Assembly: GCF_051014685.1 (NCBI RefSeq)
Contig: NW_027478515.1
Span: forward strand, 868,001 to 932,000
Source: Ptiloglossa arizonensis
Lineage: Eukaryota; Arthropoda; Insecta; Hymenoptera; Colletidae
Length of the DNA stretch: 64,000 nt
Reading direction: 5' to 3'
Shown here: one piece after another, positions 35,524-48,487 of the stretch
Layout of the letters: each line of letters opens with the position of its first letter
Position numbering within the stretch: position 1 is the first letter of the stretch
Notes under the pieces: model-generated
Database searches by the model: none
Seen by the model: the letters and a program-made list of their open reading frames with translations, nothing else
What the model was told of the DNA's origin: nothing
Position numbers and translations under genes: made by a program

Positions 35524-36865
35524 CATCTGAAAGTAGAAACTCGCCCGATTACAACGGTGTGCGTACTTTTCCCCTAGGCCGTTCTAGTTATGCTTGTCGA
35601 GCATCAGAACTGCGAAGATTTTGAGTTTCTCAAGCGTTGCTTACCTCCAAACTGCCATATCTCGCGAACGGATTGACCAATCCGAAAAATTTCTGTTGCA
35701 TCTGAAGGTAGAAACTCGCCCGATTACAAATATATGCGAACTTTTCCCCTAGCCCGTTCTAGTTATTCGTTTCGAGCAACAGAACTGCGAAAATTTTGAG
35801 TTTTTCAAGCGTTGCTTACCTCCAAACTGCCATATCTCGCGAAAGGATTGACCAATCCGCAAAATTTCTGTTGCATCTGAAAGTAGAAACTCGCCCGATT
35901 ACAACGGTGTGCGTACTTTTCCCCTAGGCCGTTCTAGTTATGCTTGTCGAGCATCAGAACTGCGAAAATTTTGAGTTTCTCAAGCGTTTCTTACATCCAA
36001 ACTGCCCCATCTCGCGAACGGATTGACCAATCCGCAAAATTTCTGTTGCATCTAAAAGTAGAAACTCGCCCGATTACAACGGTATGCGTACTTTTCCCCT
36101 AGGCCGTTCTAGTTATTCGTTTCGAGCATCAGAACTGCGAAAATTTTGAGTTTCTCAAGCGTTTCTTACATCCAAACTGCCATATCTCGCGAACGGATTG
36201 ACCAATCCGCAAAATTTCTGTTGCATCTGAAAGTAGAAACTCGCCCAATTACAACGGTATGCGTACTTTTCCCCTAGCCCGTTCTAGTTATTCGTTTCGA
36301 GCAACAGAACTGCGAAAATTTTGAGTTTTTCAAGCGTTGCTTACCTCCAAACTGCCATATCTCGCGAACGGATTGACCAATCCGCAAAATTTCTGTTGCA
36401 TCTGAAAGTAGAAACTCGCCCGATTACAACGGTGTGCGTACTTTTCCCCTAGGCCGTTCTAGTTATGCTTGTCGAGCATCAGAACTGCGAAGATTTTGAG
36501 TTTCTCAAGCGTTGCTTACTTCCAAACTGCCATATCTCGCGAACGGATTGACCAATCCGAAAAATTTCTGTTGCATCTGAAGGTAGAAACTCGCCCGATT
36601 ACAAATGTATGCGTACTTTTCCCCTAGCCCGTTCTAGTTATTCGTTTCGAGCAACAGAACTGCGAAAATTTTGAGTTTTTCAAGCGTTGCTTACCTCCAA
36701 ACTGCCATATCTCGCGAACGGATTGACCAATCCGCAAAATTTCTGTTGCATCTGAAAGTAGAAACTAGCCCGATTACAACGGTGTGCGTACTTTTCCCCT
36801 AGGCCGTTCTAGTTATGCTTGTCGAGCATCAGAACTGCGAAAATTTTGAGTTTCTCAAGCGTTTC
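35100..36865. repeat. Nested five-monomer (875-bp) duplication
   Basis: 35,100-35,990 aligns with 35,975-36,865, sharing GCCCCATCTCG, TGCGAAGATTTTG and CCGAAAAATTTC. Several differences (CGATCACAAC against CGATTACAAC, ATATATGCGAAC against ATGTATGCGTAC, GAACTGATTG against GAACGGATTG) show it is older than the 31-mer, which copied it unchanged to 40,525-42,290. Confidence 0.82.
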
Positions 36866-38970
36866 TTACCTCCAAACTGCCATATCTCGCGAACGGAATG
36901 ACCAATCCGCAAAATTTCTGTTGCATCTGAAAGTAGAAACTCGCCCGATTACAACGGTGTCCGTACTTTTCCCCTAGGCCGTTCTTGTTATTCGTTTCGA
37001 GCATCAGAACCGCGAAAATTTTGTGTTTCTCAAGCGTTTCTTACATCCAAACTGCCACATCTCGCGAACGGATTGACCAATCCGCAAAATTTCTGTTGCA
37101 TCTGAAAGTAGAAACTCGCCCAATTACAACGGTATGCGTACTTTTCCCCTAGGCCGTTCTAGTTATTCATTTCGAGCATCAGAACTGCGAAAATTTTGAG
37201 TTTCTCAAGCGTTTCTTACATCCAAACTGCCATATCTCGCGAACGGATTGACCAATCCGCAAAATTTCTGTTGCATCTGAAAGTAGAAACTCGCCCAATT
37301 ACAACGGTATGCGTACTTTTCCCCTAGCCCGTTCTAGTTATTCGTTTCGAGCAACAGAACTGCGAAAATTTTGAGTTTTTCAAGCGTTGCTTACCTCCAA
37401 ACTGCCATATCTCGCGAACGGATTGACCAATCCGCAAAATTTCTGTTGCATCTGAAAGTAGAAACTCGCCCGATTACAACGGTGTGCGTACTTTTCCCCT
37501 AGGCCGTTCTAGTTATGCTTGTCGAGCATCAGAACTGCGAAAATTTTGAGTTTCTCGAGCGTTTCTTACCTCCAAACTGCCATATCTCGCGAACGGATTG
37601 ACCAATCCGCAAAATTTCTGTTGCATCTGAAAGTAGAAACTCGCCCGATTACAACACTATGCGTACTTTTCCCCTAGGCCGTTCTAGTTATTCGTTTCGA
37701 GCATCAGAACTGCGAAAATTTTGAGTTTCTCAAGCGTTTCTTACTTCCAAACTGCCATATCTCGCGAACGGATTGACCAATCCGCAAAATTTCTGTTGCA
37801 TCTCAAAGTAGAAACTCGCCCGATTACAACACTATGCGTACTTTTCCCCTAGGCCGTTCTAGTTATTCGTTTCGAGCATCAGAACTGCGAAAATTTTGAG
37901 TTTCTCAAGCGTTTCTTACCTCCAAACTGCCATATCTCGCGAACGGAATGACCAATCCGCAAAATTTCTGTTGCATCTGAAAGTAGAAACTCGCCCGATT
38001 ACAACGGTGGGCGTACTTTTCCCCTAGGCCGTTCTAGTTATTCGTTTCGAGCATCAGAACTGCGAAAATTTTGAGTTTCTCAAGCGTTTCTTACCTCCAA
38101 ACTGCCATATCTCGCGAACGGAATGACCAATCCGCAAAATTTCTGTTGCATCTGAAAGTAGAAACTCGCCCGATTACAACACTATGCGTACTTTTCCCCT
38201 AGGCCGTTCTAGTTATTCGTTTCGAGCATCAGAACTGCGAAAATTTTGAGTTTCTCAAGCGTTGCTTACCTCCAAACTGCCATATCTCGCGAACGGATTG
38301 AACAATTCGCAAAATTTCTGTTGCATCTGAAAGTAGAAACTCGCCCGATTACAACGGTGGGCGTACTTTTCCCCTAGGCCGTTCTAGTTATTCGTTTCGA
38401 GCATCAGAACTGCGAAAATTTTGAGTTTCTCGAGCGTTTCTTACATCCAAACTGCCATATCTCGCGAACGGATTGATCAATCCGCAAAATTTCTGTTGCA
38501 TCTGAAGGTAGAAACTCGCCCGATTACAACGGTATGCGTACTTTTCCCCTAGCCCGTTCTAGTTATTCGTTTCGAGCAACAGAACTGCGAAAATTTTGAG
38601 TTTCTCAAGCGTTGCTTACCTCCAAACTGCCATATCTCGCGAACGGATTGACCAATCCGCAAAATTTCTGTTGCATCTGAAAGTAGAAACTCGCCCAATT
38701 ACAACGGTATGCGTACTTTTCCCCTAGACCGTTCTAGTTATTCGTTTCGAGCAACAGAACTGCGAAAATTTTGTGTTTCTCAAGCGTTTCTTACATCCAA
38801 ACTGCCACATCTCGCGAACGGATTGACCAATCCGCAAAATTTCTGTTGCATCTCAAAGTAGAAACTCGCCCGATTACAACACTATGCGTACTTTTCCCCT
38901 AGGGCGTTCTAGTTATTCGTTTCGAGCATCAGAACTGCGAAAATTTTGAGTTTCTCAAGCGTTTCTTACC

Positions 38971-41900
38971 TCCAAACTGCCATATCTCGCGAACGGATTG
39001 ACCAATCCGCAAAATTTCTGTTGCATCTGAAAGTAGAAACTCGCCCGATTACAACGGTATGCGTACTTTTCCCCTAGCCCGTTCTAGTTATTCGTTTCGA
39101 GCAACAGAACTGCGAAAATTTTGAGTTTTTCAAGCGTTGCTTACCTCCAAACTGCCATATCTCGCGAACGGATTGACCAATCCGCAAAATTTCTGTTGCA
39201 TCTGAAAGTAGAAACTCGCCAGATTACAACGGTGTGCGTACTTTTCCCCTAGGCCGTTCTAGTTATGCTTCTCGAGCATCAGAACTGCGAAAATTTTGAG
39301 TTTCTCGAGCGTTTCTTACCTCCAAACTGCCATATCTCGCGAACGGATTGACCAATCCGCAAAATTTCTGTTGCATCTGAAAGTAGAAACTCGCCCGATT
39401 ACAACACTATGCGTACTTTTCCCCTAGGCCGTTCTAGTTATTCGTTTCGAGCATCAGAACTGCGAAAATTTTGAGTTTCTCAAGCGTTTCTTACTTCCAA
39501 ACTGCCATATCTCGTGAACGGATTGACCAATCCGCAAAATTTCTGTTGCATCTCAAAGTAGAAACTCGCCCGATTGCAACACTATGCGTACTTTTCCCCT
39601 AGGCCGTTCTAGTTATTCGTTTCGAGCATCAGAACTGCGAAAATTTTTAGTTTCTCAAGCGTTTCTTACATCCAAACTGCCATATCTCGCGAACGGATTG
39701 ACCAATCCGCAAAATTTCTGTTGCATCTGAAAGTAGAAACTCGCCCGATTACAACGGTATGCGTACTTTTCCCCTAGGCCGTTCTAGTTATTCGTTTCGA
39801 GCATCAGAACTGCGAAAATTTTGAGTTTCTCAAGCGTTGCTTACCTCCAAACTGCCATATCTCGCGAACGGATTGAACAATTCGCAAAATTTCTGTTGCA
39901 TCTGAAAGTAGAAACTCGCCCGATTACAACGGTGGGCGTACTTTTCCCCTAGGCCGTTCTAGTTATTCGTTTCGAGCATCAGAACTGCGAAAATTTTGAG
40001 TTTCTCGAGCGTTTCTTACATCCAAACTGCCATATCTCGCGAACGGATTGACCAATCCGCAAAATTTCTGTTGCATCTGAAAGTAGAAATTCGCCCGATT
40101 ACAAATGTATGCGTACTTTTCCCCTAGCCCGTTCTAGTTATTCGTTTCGAGCAACAGAACAGCGAAAATTTTGAGTTTCTCAAGCGTTGCTTACCTCCAA
40201 ACTGCCATATCTCGCGAACGGATTGACCAATCCGCAAAATTTCTGTTGCATCTGAAAGTAGAAACTCGCCCGATTACAACGGTGTGCCTACTTTTCCCCT
40301 AGGCCGTTCTAGTTATGCTTGTCGAGCATCAGAACTGCGAAAATTTTGAGTTTCTCAAGCGTTTCTTACCTCCAAACTGCCATATCTCGCGAACGGACTG
40401 ACCAATCCGCAAAATTTCTGTTGCATCTGAAAGTAGAAACTCGCCCGATTACAACGGTGTGCGTACTTTTCCCCTAGGCCGTTCTTGTTATTCGTTTCGA
40501 GCATCAGAACCGCGAAAATTTTGTGTTTCTCAAGCGTTTCTTACATCCAAACTGCCCCATCTCGCGAACGGATTGACCAATCCGCAAAATTTCTGTTGCA
40601 TCTGAAAGTAGAAACTCGCCCGATCACAACGGTATGCGTACTTTTCCCCTAGGCCGTTCTAGTTATTCGTTTCGAGCATCAGAACTGCGAAAATTTTGAG
40701 TTTCTCAAGCGTTTCTTACATCCAAACTGCCATATCTCGCGAACGGATTGACCAATCCGCAAAATTTCTGTTGCATCTGAAAGTAGAAACTCGCCCAATT
40801 ACAACGGTATGCGTACTTTTCCCCTAGCCCGTTCTAGTTATTCGTTTCGAGCAACAGAACTGCGAAAATTTTGAGTTTTTCAAGCGTTGCTTACCTCCAA
40901 ACTGCCATATCTCGCGAACTGATTGACCAATCCGCAAAATTTCTGTTGCATCTGAAAGTAGAAACTCGCCCGATTACAACGGTGTGCGTACTTTTCCCCT
41001 AGGCCGTTCTAGTTATGCTTGTCGAGCATCAGAACTGCGAAGATTTTGAGTTTCTCAAGCGTTGCTTACCTCCAAACTGCCATATCTCGCGAACGGATTG
41101 ACCAATCCGAAAAATTTCTGTTGCATCTGAAGGTAGAAACTCGCCCGATTACAAATATATGCGAACTTTTCCCCTAGCCCGTTCTAGTTATTCGTTTCGA
41201 GCAACAGAACTGCGAAAATTTTGAGTTTTTCAAGCGTTGCTTACCTCCAAACTGCCATATCTCGCGAAAGGATTGACCAATCCGCAAAATTTCTGTTGCA
41301 TCTGAAAGTAGAAACTCGCCCGATTACAACGGTGTGCGTACTTTTCCCCTAGGCCGTTCTAGTTATGCTTGTCGAGCATCAGAACTGCGAAAATTTTGAG
41401 TTTCTCAAGCGTTTCTTACATCCAAACTGCCCCATCTCGCGAACGGATTGACCAATCCGCAAAATTTCTGTTGCATCTAAAAGTAGAAACTCGCCCGATT
41501 ACAACGGTATGCGTACTTTTCCCCTAGGCCGTTCTAGTTATTCGTTTCGAGCATCAGAACTGCGAAAATTTTGAGTTTCTCAAGCGTTTCTTACATCCAA
41601 ACTGCCATATCTCGCGAACGGATTGACCAATCCGCAAAATTTCTGTTGCATCTGAAAGTAGAAACTCGCCCAATTACAACGGTATGCGTACTTTTCCCCT
41701 AGCCCGTTCTAGTTATTCGTTTCGAGCAACAGAACTGCGAAAATTTTGAGTTTTTCAAGCGTTGCTTACCTCCAAACTGCCATATCTCGCGAACGGATTG
41801 ACCAATCCGCAAAATTTCTGTTGCATCTGAAAGTAGAAACTCGCCCGATTACAACGGTGTGCGTACTTTTCCCCTAGGCCGTTCTAGTTATGCTTGTCGA

Positions 41901-44645
41901 GCATCAGAACTGCGAAGATTTTGAGTTTCTCAAGCGTTGCTTACTTCCAAACTGCCATATCTCGCGAACGGATTGACCAATCCGAAAAATTTCTGTTGCA
42001 TCTGAAGGTAGAAACTCGCCCGATTACAAATGTATGCGTACTTTTCCCCTAGCCCGTTCTAGTTATTCGTTTCGAGCAACAGAACTGCGAAAATTTTGAG
42101 TTTTTCAAGCGTTGCTTACCTCCAAACTGCCATATCTCGCGAACGGATTGACCAATCCGCAAAATTTCTGTTGCATCTGAAAGTAGAAACTAGCCCGATT
42201 ACAACGGTGTGCGTACTTTTCCCCTAGGCCGTTCTAGTTATGCTTGTCGAGCATCAGAACTGCGAAAATTTTGAGTTTCTCAAGCGTTTCTTACCTCCAA
42301 ACTGCCATATCTCGCGAACGGAATGACCAATCCGCAAAATTTCTGTTGCATCTGAAAGTAGAAACTCGCCCGATTACAACGGTGTCCGTACTTTTCCCCT
42401 AGGCCGTTCTTGTTATTCGTTTCGAGCATCAGAACCGCGAAAATTTTGTGTTTCTCAAGCGTTTCTTACATCCAAACTGCCACATCTCGCGAACGGATTG
42501 ACCAATCCGCAAAATTTCTGTTGCATCTGAAAGTAGAAACTCGCCCAATTACAACGGTATGCGTACTTTTCCCCTAGGCCGTTCTAGTTATTCATTTCGA
42601 GCATCAGAACTGCGAAAATTTTGAGTTTCTCAAGCGTTTCTTACATCCAAACTGCCATATCTCGCGAACGGATTGACCAATCCGCAAAATTTCTGTTGCA
42701 TCTGAAAGTAGAAACTCGCCCAATTACAACGGTATGCGTACTTTTCCCCTAGCCCGTTCTAGTTATTCGTTTCGAGCAACAGAACTGCGAAAATTTTGAG
42801 TTTTTCAAGCGTTGCTTACCTCCAAACTGCCATATCTCGCGAACGGATTGACCAATCCGCAAAATTTCTGTTGCATCTGAAAGTAGAAACTCGCCCGATT
42901 ACAACGGTGTGCGTACTTTTCCCCTAGGCCGTTCTAGTTATGCTTGTCGAGCATCAGAACTGCGAAAATTTTGAGTTTCTCGAGCGTTTCTTACCTCCAA
43001 ACTGCCATATCTCGCGAACGGATTGACCAATCCGCAAAATTTCTGTTGCATCTGAAAGTAGAAACTCGCCCGATTACAACACTATGCGTACTTTTCCCCT
43101 AGGCCGTTCTAGTTATTCGTTTCGAGCATCAGAACTGCGAAAATTTTGAGTTTCTCAAGCGTTTCTTACTTCCAAACTGCCATATCTCGCGAACGGATTG
43201 ACCAATCCGCAAAATTTCTGTTGCATCTCAAAGTAGAAACTCGCCCGATTACAACACTATGCGTACTTTTCCCCTAGGCCGTTCTAGTTATTCGTTTCGA
43301 GCATCAGAACTGCGAAAATTTTGAGTTTCTCAAGCGTTTCTTACCTCCAAACTGCCATATCTCGCGAACGGAATGACCAATCCGCAAAATTTCTGTTGCA
43401 TCTGAAAGTAGAAACTCGCCCGATTACAACGGTGGGCGTACTTTTCCCCTAGGCCGTTCTAGTTATTCGTTTCGAGCATCAGAACTGCGAAAATTTTGAG
43501 TTTCTCAAGCGTTTCTTACCTCCAAACTGCCATATCTCGCGAACGGAATGACCAATCCGCAAAATTTCTGTTGCATCTGAAAGTAGAAACTCGCCCGATT
43601 ACAACACTATGCGTACTTTTCCCCTAGGCCGTTCTAGTTATTCGTTTCGAGCATCAGAACTGCGAAAATTTTGAGTTTCTCAAGCGTTGCTTACCTCCAA
43701 ACTGCCATATCTCGCGAACGGATTGAACAATTCGCAAAATTTCTGTTGCATCTGAAAGTAGAAACTCGCCCGATTACAACGGTGGGCGTACTTTTCCCCT
43801 AGGCCGTTCTAGTTATTCGTTTCGAGCATCAGAACTGCGAAAATTTTGAGTTTCTCGAGCGTTTCTTACATCCAAACTGCCATATCTCGCGAACGGATTG
43901 ATCAATCCGCAAAATTTCTGTTGCATCTGAAGGTAGAAACTCGCCCGATTACAACGGTATGCGTACTTTTCCCCTAGCCCGTTCTAGTTATTCGTTTCGA
44001 GCAACAGAACTGCGAAAATTTTGAGTTTCTCAAGCGTTGCTTACCTCCAAACTGCCATATCTCGCGAACGGATTGACCAATCCGCAAAATTTCTGTTGCA
44101 TCTGAAAGTAGAAACTCGCCCAATTACAACGGTATGCGTACTTTTCCCCTAGCCCGTTCTAGTTATTCGTTTCGAGCAACAGAACTGCGAAAATTTTGTG
44201 TTTCTCAAGCGTTTCTTACATCCAAACTGCCACATCTCGCGAACGGATTGACCAATCCGCAAAATTTCTGTTGCATCTCAAAGTAGAAACTCGCCCGATT
44301 ACAACACTATGCGTACTTTTCCCCTAGGGCGTTCTAGTTATTCGTTTCGAGCATCAGAACTGCGAAAATTTTGAGTTTCTCAAGCGTTTCTTACCTCCAA
44401 ACTGCCATATCTCGCGAACGGATTGACCAATCCGCAAAATTTCTGTTGCATCTGAAAGTAGAAACTCGCCCGATTACAACGGTATGCGTACTTTTCCCCT
44501 AGCCCGTTCTAGTTATTCGTTTCGAGCAACAGAACTGCGAAAATTTTGAGTTTTTCAAGCGTTGCTTACCTCCAAACTGCCATATCTCGCGAACGGATTG
44601 ACCAATCCGCAAAATTTCTGTTGCATCTGAAAGTAGAAACTCGCC
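38971..44645. repeat. 31-monomer (5,425-bp) tandem duplication, copy 2
   Basis: Second copy of the block. It includes a second H-F-G-B1-C-D-A run at 39,724-40,948. Similarity ends at 44,646, where CGCCCGACTAC replaces CGCCAGATTAC. Confidence 0.95.
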
Positions 44646-46060
44646 CGACTACAACGGTGTGCGTACTTTTCCCCTAGCCCGTTCTAGTTATGCTTGCCGA
44701 GCATCAGAACTGCGAAAATTTTGAGTTTCTCAAGCGTTTCTTACCTCCAAACTGCCATATCTCGCGAACGGAATGACCAATCCGCAAAATTTCTGTTGCA
44801 TCTGAAAGTAGAAACTCGCCCGATTACAACGGTATGCGTACTTTTCCCCTAGCCCGTTCTAGTTATTCGTTTCGAGCATCAGAACTGCGAAAATTTTGAG
44901 TTTCTCAAGCGTTTCTTACTTCCAAACTGCCATATCTCGCGAACGGATTGACCAATCCGCAAAATTTCTGTTGCATCTGAAAGTAGAAACTCGCCCGATT
45001 ACAACACTATGCGTACTTTTCCCCTAGGCCGTTCTAGTTATTCGTTTCGAGCATCAGAACTGCGAAAATTTTGGGTTTCTCAAGCGTTGCTTACCTCCAA
45101 ACTGCCATGTCTCGCGAACGGATTGACCAATTCGCAAAATTTCTGTTGCATCTGAAAGTAGAAACTCGCCCGATTACAACGGTGTGCGTACTTTTCCCCT
45201 AGGCCGTTCTAGTTATTCGTTTCGAGCATCAGAACTGCGAAAATTTTGAGTTTCTCGAGCGTTTCTTACATCCAAACTGCCATATCTCGCGAACGGATTG
45301 ACCAATCCGCAAAATTTCTGTTGCATCTGGAAGTAGAAATTCGCCCGATTACAAATGTATGCGTACTTTTCCCCTAGCCCGTTCTAGTTATTCGTTTCGA
45401 GCAACAGAACTGCGAAAATTTTGAGTTACTCAAGCGTTGCTTACCTCTAAACTGCCATATCTCGCGAACGGATTGACCAATCCGCAAAATATCTGTTGCA
45501 TCTCAAAGTAGAAACTCGCCCGAATACAACACTATGCGTACTTTTCCCCTAGGCCGTTCTTGTTATTCGTTTCGAGCATCAGAACCGCGAAAATTTTGTG
45601 TTTCTCAAGCGTTTCTTACATCCAAACTGCCACATCTCGCGAACGGATTGACCAATCCGCAAAATTTCTGTTGCATCTGAAAGTAGAAACTCGCCCGATT
45701 ACAACACTATGCGTACTTTTCCCCTAGGCCGTTCTAGTTATTCGTTTCGAGCATCAGAACTGCGAAAATTTTGAGTTTCTCAAGCGTTTCTTACTTCCAA
45801 ACTGCCATATCTCGCGAACGGATTGACCAATCCGCAAAATTTCTGTTGCATCTGAAAGTAGAAACTCGCCCGATTACAACACTATGCGTACTTTTCCCCT
45901 AGGCCGTTCTAGTTATTCGTTTCGAGCATCAGAACTGCGAAAATTTTGAGTTTCTCAAGCGTTGCTTACCTCCAAACTGCCATATCTCGCGATCGGATTG
46001 AACAATTCGCAAAATTTCTGTTGCATCTGAAAGTAGAAACTCGCCCGATTACAACGGTGG
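44646..46060. repeat. Segment after the 31-mer, with a 13-monomer-distant copy
   Basis: No gene. B1 with CGACTAC and GCTTGCCGAG, H/E types with GCCATGTCTCG, F, G with CATCTGGAAG, then a monomer with GAGTTACTCAAG, C-like, E and H. From 45,188 it matches 47,463-48,487 at 2,275 bp; AAAATATCTG at 45,487 is private to this copy. Confidence 0.8.
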
Positions 46061-46844
46061 GCGTACTTTTCCCCTAGGCCGTTCTAGTTATTCGTTTCGA
46101 GCATCAGAACTGCGAAAATTTTGAGTTTCTCGAGCGTTTCTTACCTCCAAACTGCCATATCTCGCGAACGGAATGACCAATCCGCAAAATTTCTGTTGCA
46201 TCTGAAAGTAGAAACTCGCCCGATTACAACGGTGTGCGTACTTTTCCCCTAGGCCGTTCTTGTTATTCGTTTCGAGCATCAGAACCGCGAAAATTTTGTG
46301 TTTCTCAAGCGTTTCTTACATCCAAACAGCCACATCTCGCGAACGGATTGACCAATCCGCAAAATTTCTGTTGCATCTGAAAGTGGAAACTCGCCCGATT
46401 ACAACGGTATGCGTACTTTTCCCCTAGGCCGTTCTAGTTATTCGTTTCGAGCATCAGAACTGCGAAAATTTTGAGTTTCTCAAGCGTTTCTTACATCCAA
46501 ACTGCCATATCTCGCGAACGGATTGACCAATCCGCAAAATTTCTGTTGCATCTGAAAGTAGAAACTCGCCCAATTACAACGGTATGCGTACTTTTCCCCT
46601 AGCCCGTTCTAGTTATTCGTTTCGAGCATCAGAACTGCGAAAATTTTGAGTTTCTCAAGCGTTTCTTACTTCCAAACTGCCATATCTCGCGAACGGATTG
46701 ACCAATCCGCAAAATTTCTGTTGCATCTGAAAGTAGAAACTCGCCCGATTACAACACTATGCGTACTTTTCCCCTAGGCCGTTCTAGTTATTCGTTTCGA
46801 GCATCAGAACTGCGAAAATTTTGAGTTTCTCGAGCGTTTCTTAC
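46061..46844. repeat. Four-monomer (700-bp) tandem duplication, copy 1
   Basis: It aligns with 46,761-47,544 with no difference noticed. Shared markers are CCAAACAGCCACATC and CTGAAAGTGGAAAC. The junction lies in 46,761-46,844. The block holds an F/B1 mosaic, C, D and an H/E-type monomer. Confidence 0.9.
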
Positions 46845-47544
46845 CTCCAAACTGCCATATCTCGCGAACGGAATGACCAATCCGCAAAATTTCTGTTGCA
46901 TCTGAAAGTAGAAACTCGCCCGATTACAACGGTGTGCGTACTTTTCCCCTAGGCCGTTCTTGTTATTCGTTTCGAGCATCAGAACCGCGAAAATTTTGTG
47001 TTTCTCAAGCGTTTCTTACATCCAAACAGCCACATCTCGCGAACGGATTGACCAATCCGCAAAATTTCTGTTGCATCTGAAAGTGGAAACTCGCCCGATT
47101 ACAACGGTATGCGTACTTTTCCCCTAGGCCGTTCTAGTTATTCGTTTCGAGCATCAGAACTGCGAAAATTTTGAGTTTCTCAAGCGTTTCTTACATCCAA
47201 ACTGCCATATCTCGCGAACGGATTGACCAATCCGCAAAATTTCTGTTGCATCTGAAAGTAGAAACTCGCCCAATTACAACGGTATGCGTACTTTTCCCCT
47301 AGCCCGTTCTAGTTATTCGTTTCGAGCATCAGAACTGCGAAAATTTTGAGTTTCTCAAGCGTTTCTTACTTCCAAACTGCCATATCTCGCGAACGGATTG
47401 ACCAATCCGCAAAATTTCTGTTGCATCTGAAAGTAGAAACTCGCCCGATTACAACACTATGCGTACTTTTCCCCTAGGCCGTTCTAGTTATTCGTTTCGA
47501 GCATCAGAACTGCGAAAATTTTGAGTTTCTCGAGCGTTTCTTAC
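46761..47544. repeat. Four-monomer (700-bp) tandem duplication, copy 2
   Basis: Direct continuation of copy 1. It ends where TTACATCC replaces TTACCTCC. Confidence 0.9.
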
Positions 47545-48487
47545 ATCCAAACTGCCATATCTCGCGAACGGATTGACCAATCCGCAAAATTTCTGTTGCA
47601 TCTGGAAGTAGAAATTCGCCCGATTACAAATGTATGCGTACTTTTCCCCTAGCCCGTTCTAGTTATTCGTTTCGAGCAACAGAACTGCGAAAATTTTGAG
47701 TTACTCAAGCGTTGCTTACCTCTAAACTGCCATATCTCGCGAACGGATTGACCAATCCGCAAAATTTCTGTTGCATCTCAAAGTAGAAACTCGCCCGAAT
47801 ACAACACTATGCGTACTTTTCCCCTAGGCCGTTCTTGTTATTCGTTTCGAGCATCAGAACCGCGAAAATTTTGTGTTTCTCAAGCGTTTCTTACATCCAA
47901 ACTGCCACATCTCGCGAACGGATTGACCAATCCGCAAAATTTCTGTTGCATCTGAAAGTAGAAACTCGCCCGATTACAACACTATGCGTACTTTTCCCCT
48001 AGGCCGTTCTAGTTATTCGTTTCGAGCATCAGAACTGCGAAAATTTTGAGTTTCTCAAGCGTTTCTTACTTCCAAACTGCCATATCTCGCGAACGGATTG
48101 ACCAATCCGCAAAATTTCTGTTGCATCTGAAAGTAGAAACTCGCCCGATTACAACACTATGCGTACTTTTCCCCTAGGCCGTTCTAGTTATTCGTTTCGA
48201 GCATCAGAACTGCGAAAATTTTGAGTTTCTCAAGCGTTGCTTACCTCCAAACTGCCATATCTCGCGAACGGATTGAACAATTCGCAAAATTTCTGTTGCA
48301 TCTGAAAGTAGAAACTCGCCCGATTACAACGGTGGGCGTACTTTTCCCCTAGGCCGTTCTAGTTATTCGTTTCGAGCATCAGAACTGCGAAAATTTTGAG
48401 TTTCTCGAGCGTTTCTTACCTCCAAACTGCCATATCTCGCGAACGGAATGACCAATCCGCAAAATTTCTGTTGCATCTGAAAGTAGA
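47463..48487. repeat. Copy of 45,188-46,212
   Basis: An offset of 2,275 bp (13 monomers). G with CATCTGGAAG, GAGTTACTCAAG with CCTCTAAACTG, CGCCCGAATACAAC, then C-like, E, H and F. It stops at GTAGAAGCTCG (48,484). Confidence 0.82.

Larger units (their letters stand above)
33546..39220. repeat. 31-monomer (5,425-bp) tandem duplication, copy 1
   Basis: It aligns with 38,971-44,645 at exactly 5,425 bp. Rare markers shared by both include CTCGTGAACGG (34,087 and 39,512), CGATTGCAACAC, GTGTGCCTAC, GGACTGACC, GCCCCATCTCG, GCGAACTGATTG, ATATATGCGAAC, GCGAAAGGATTG and CCTAGGGCG (38,899 and 44,324). Two mismatches noticed: TTCCGAG at 33,670 and CCTAGACCG at 38,724. The junction lies in 38,971-39,220. 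Confidence 0.95.
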
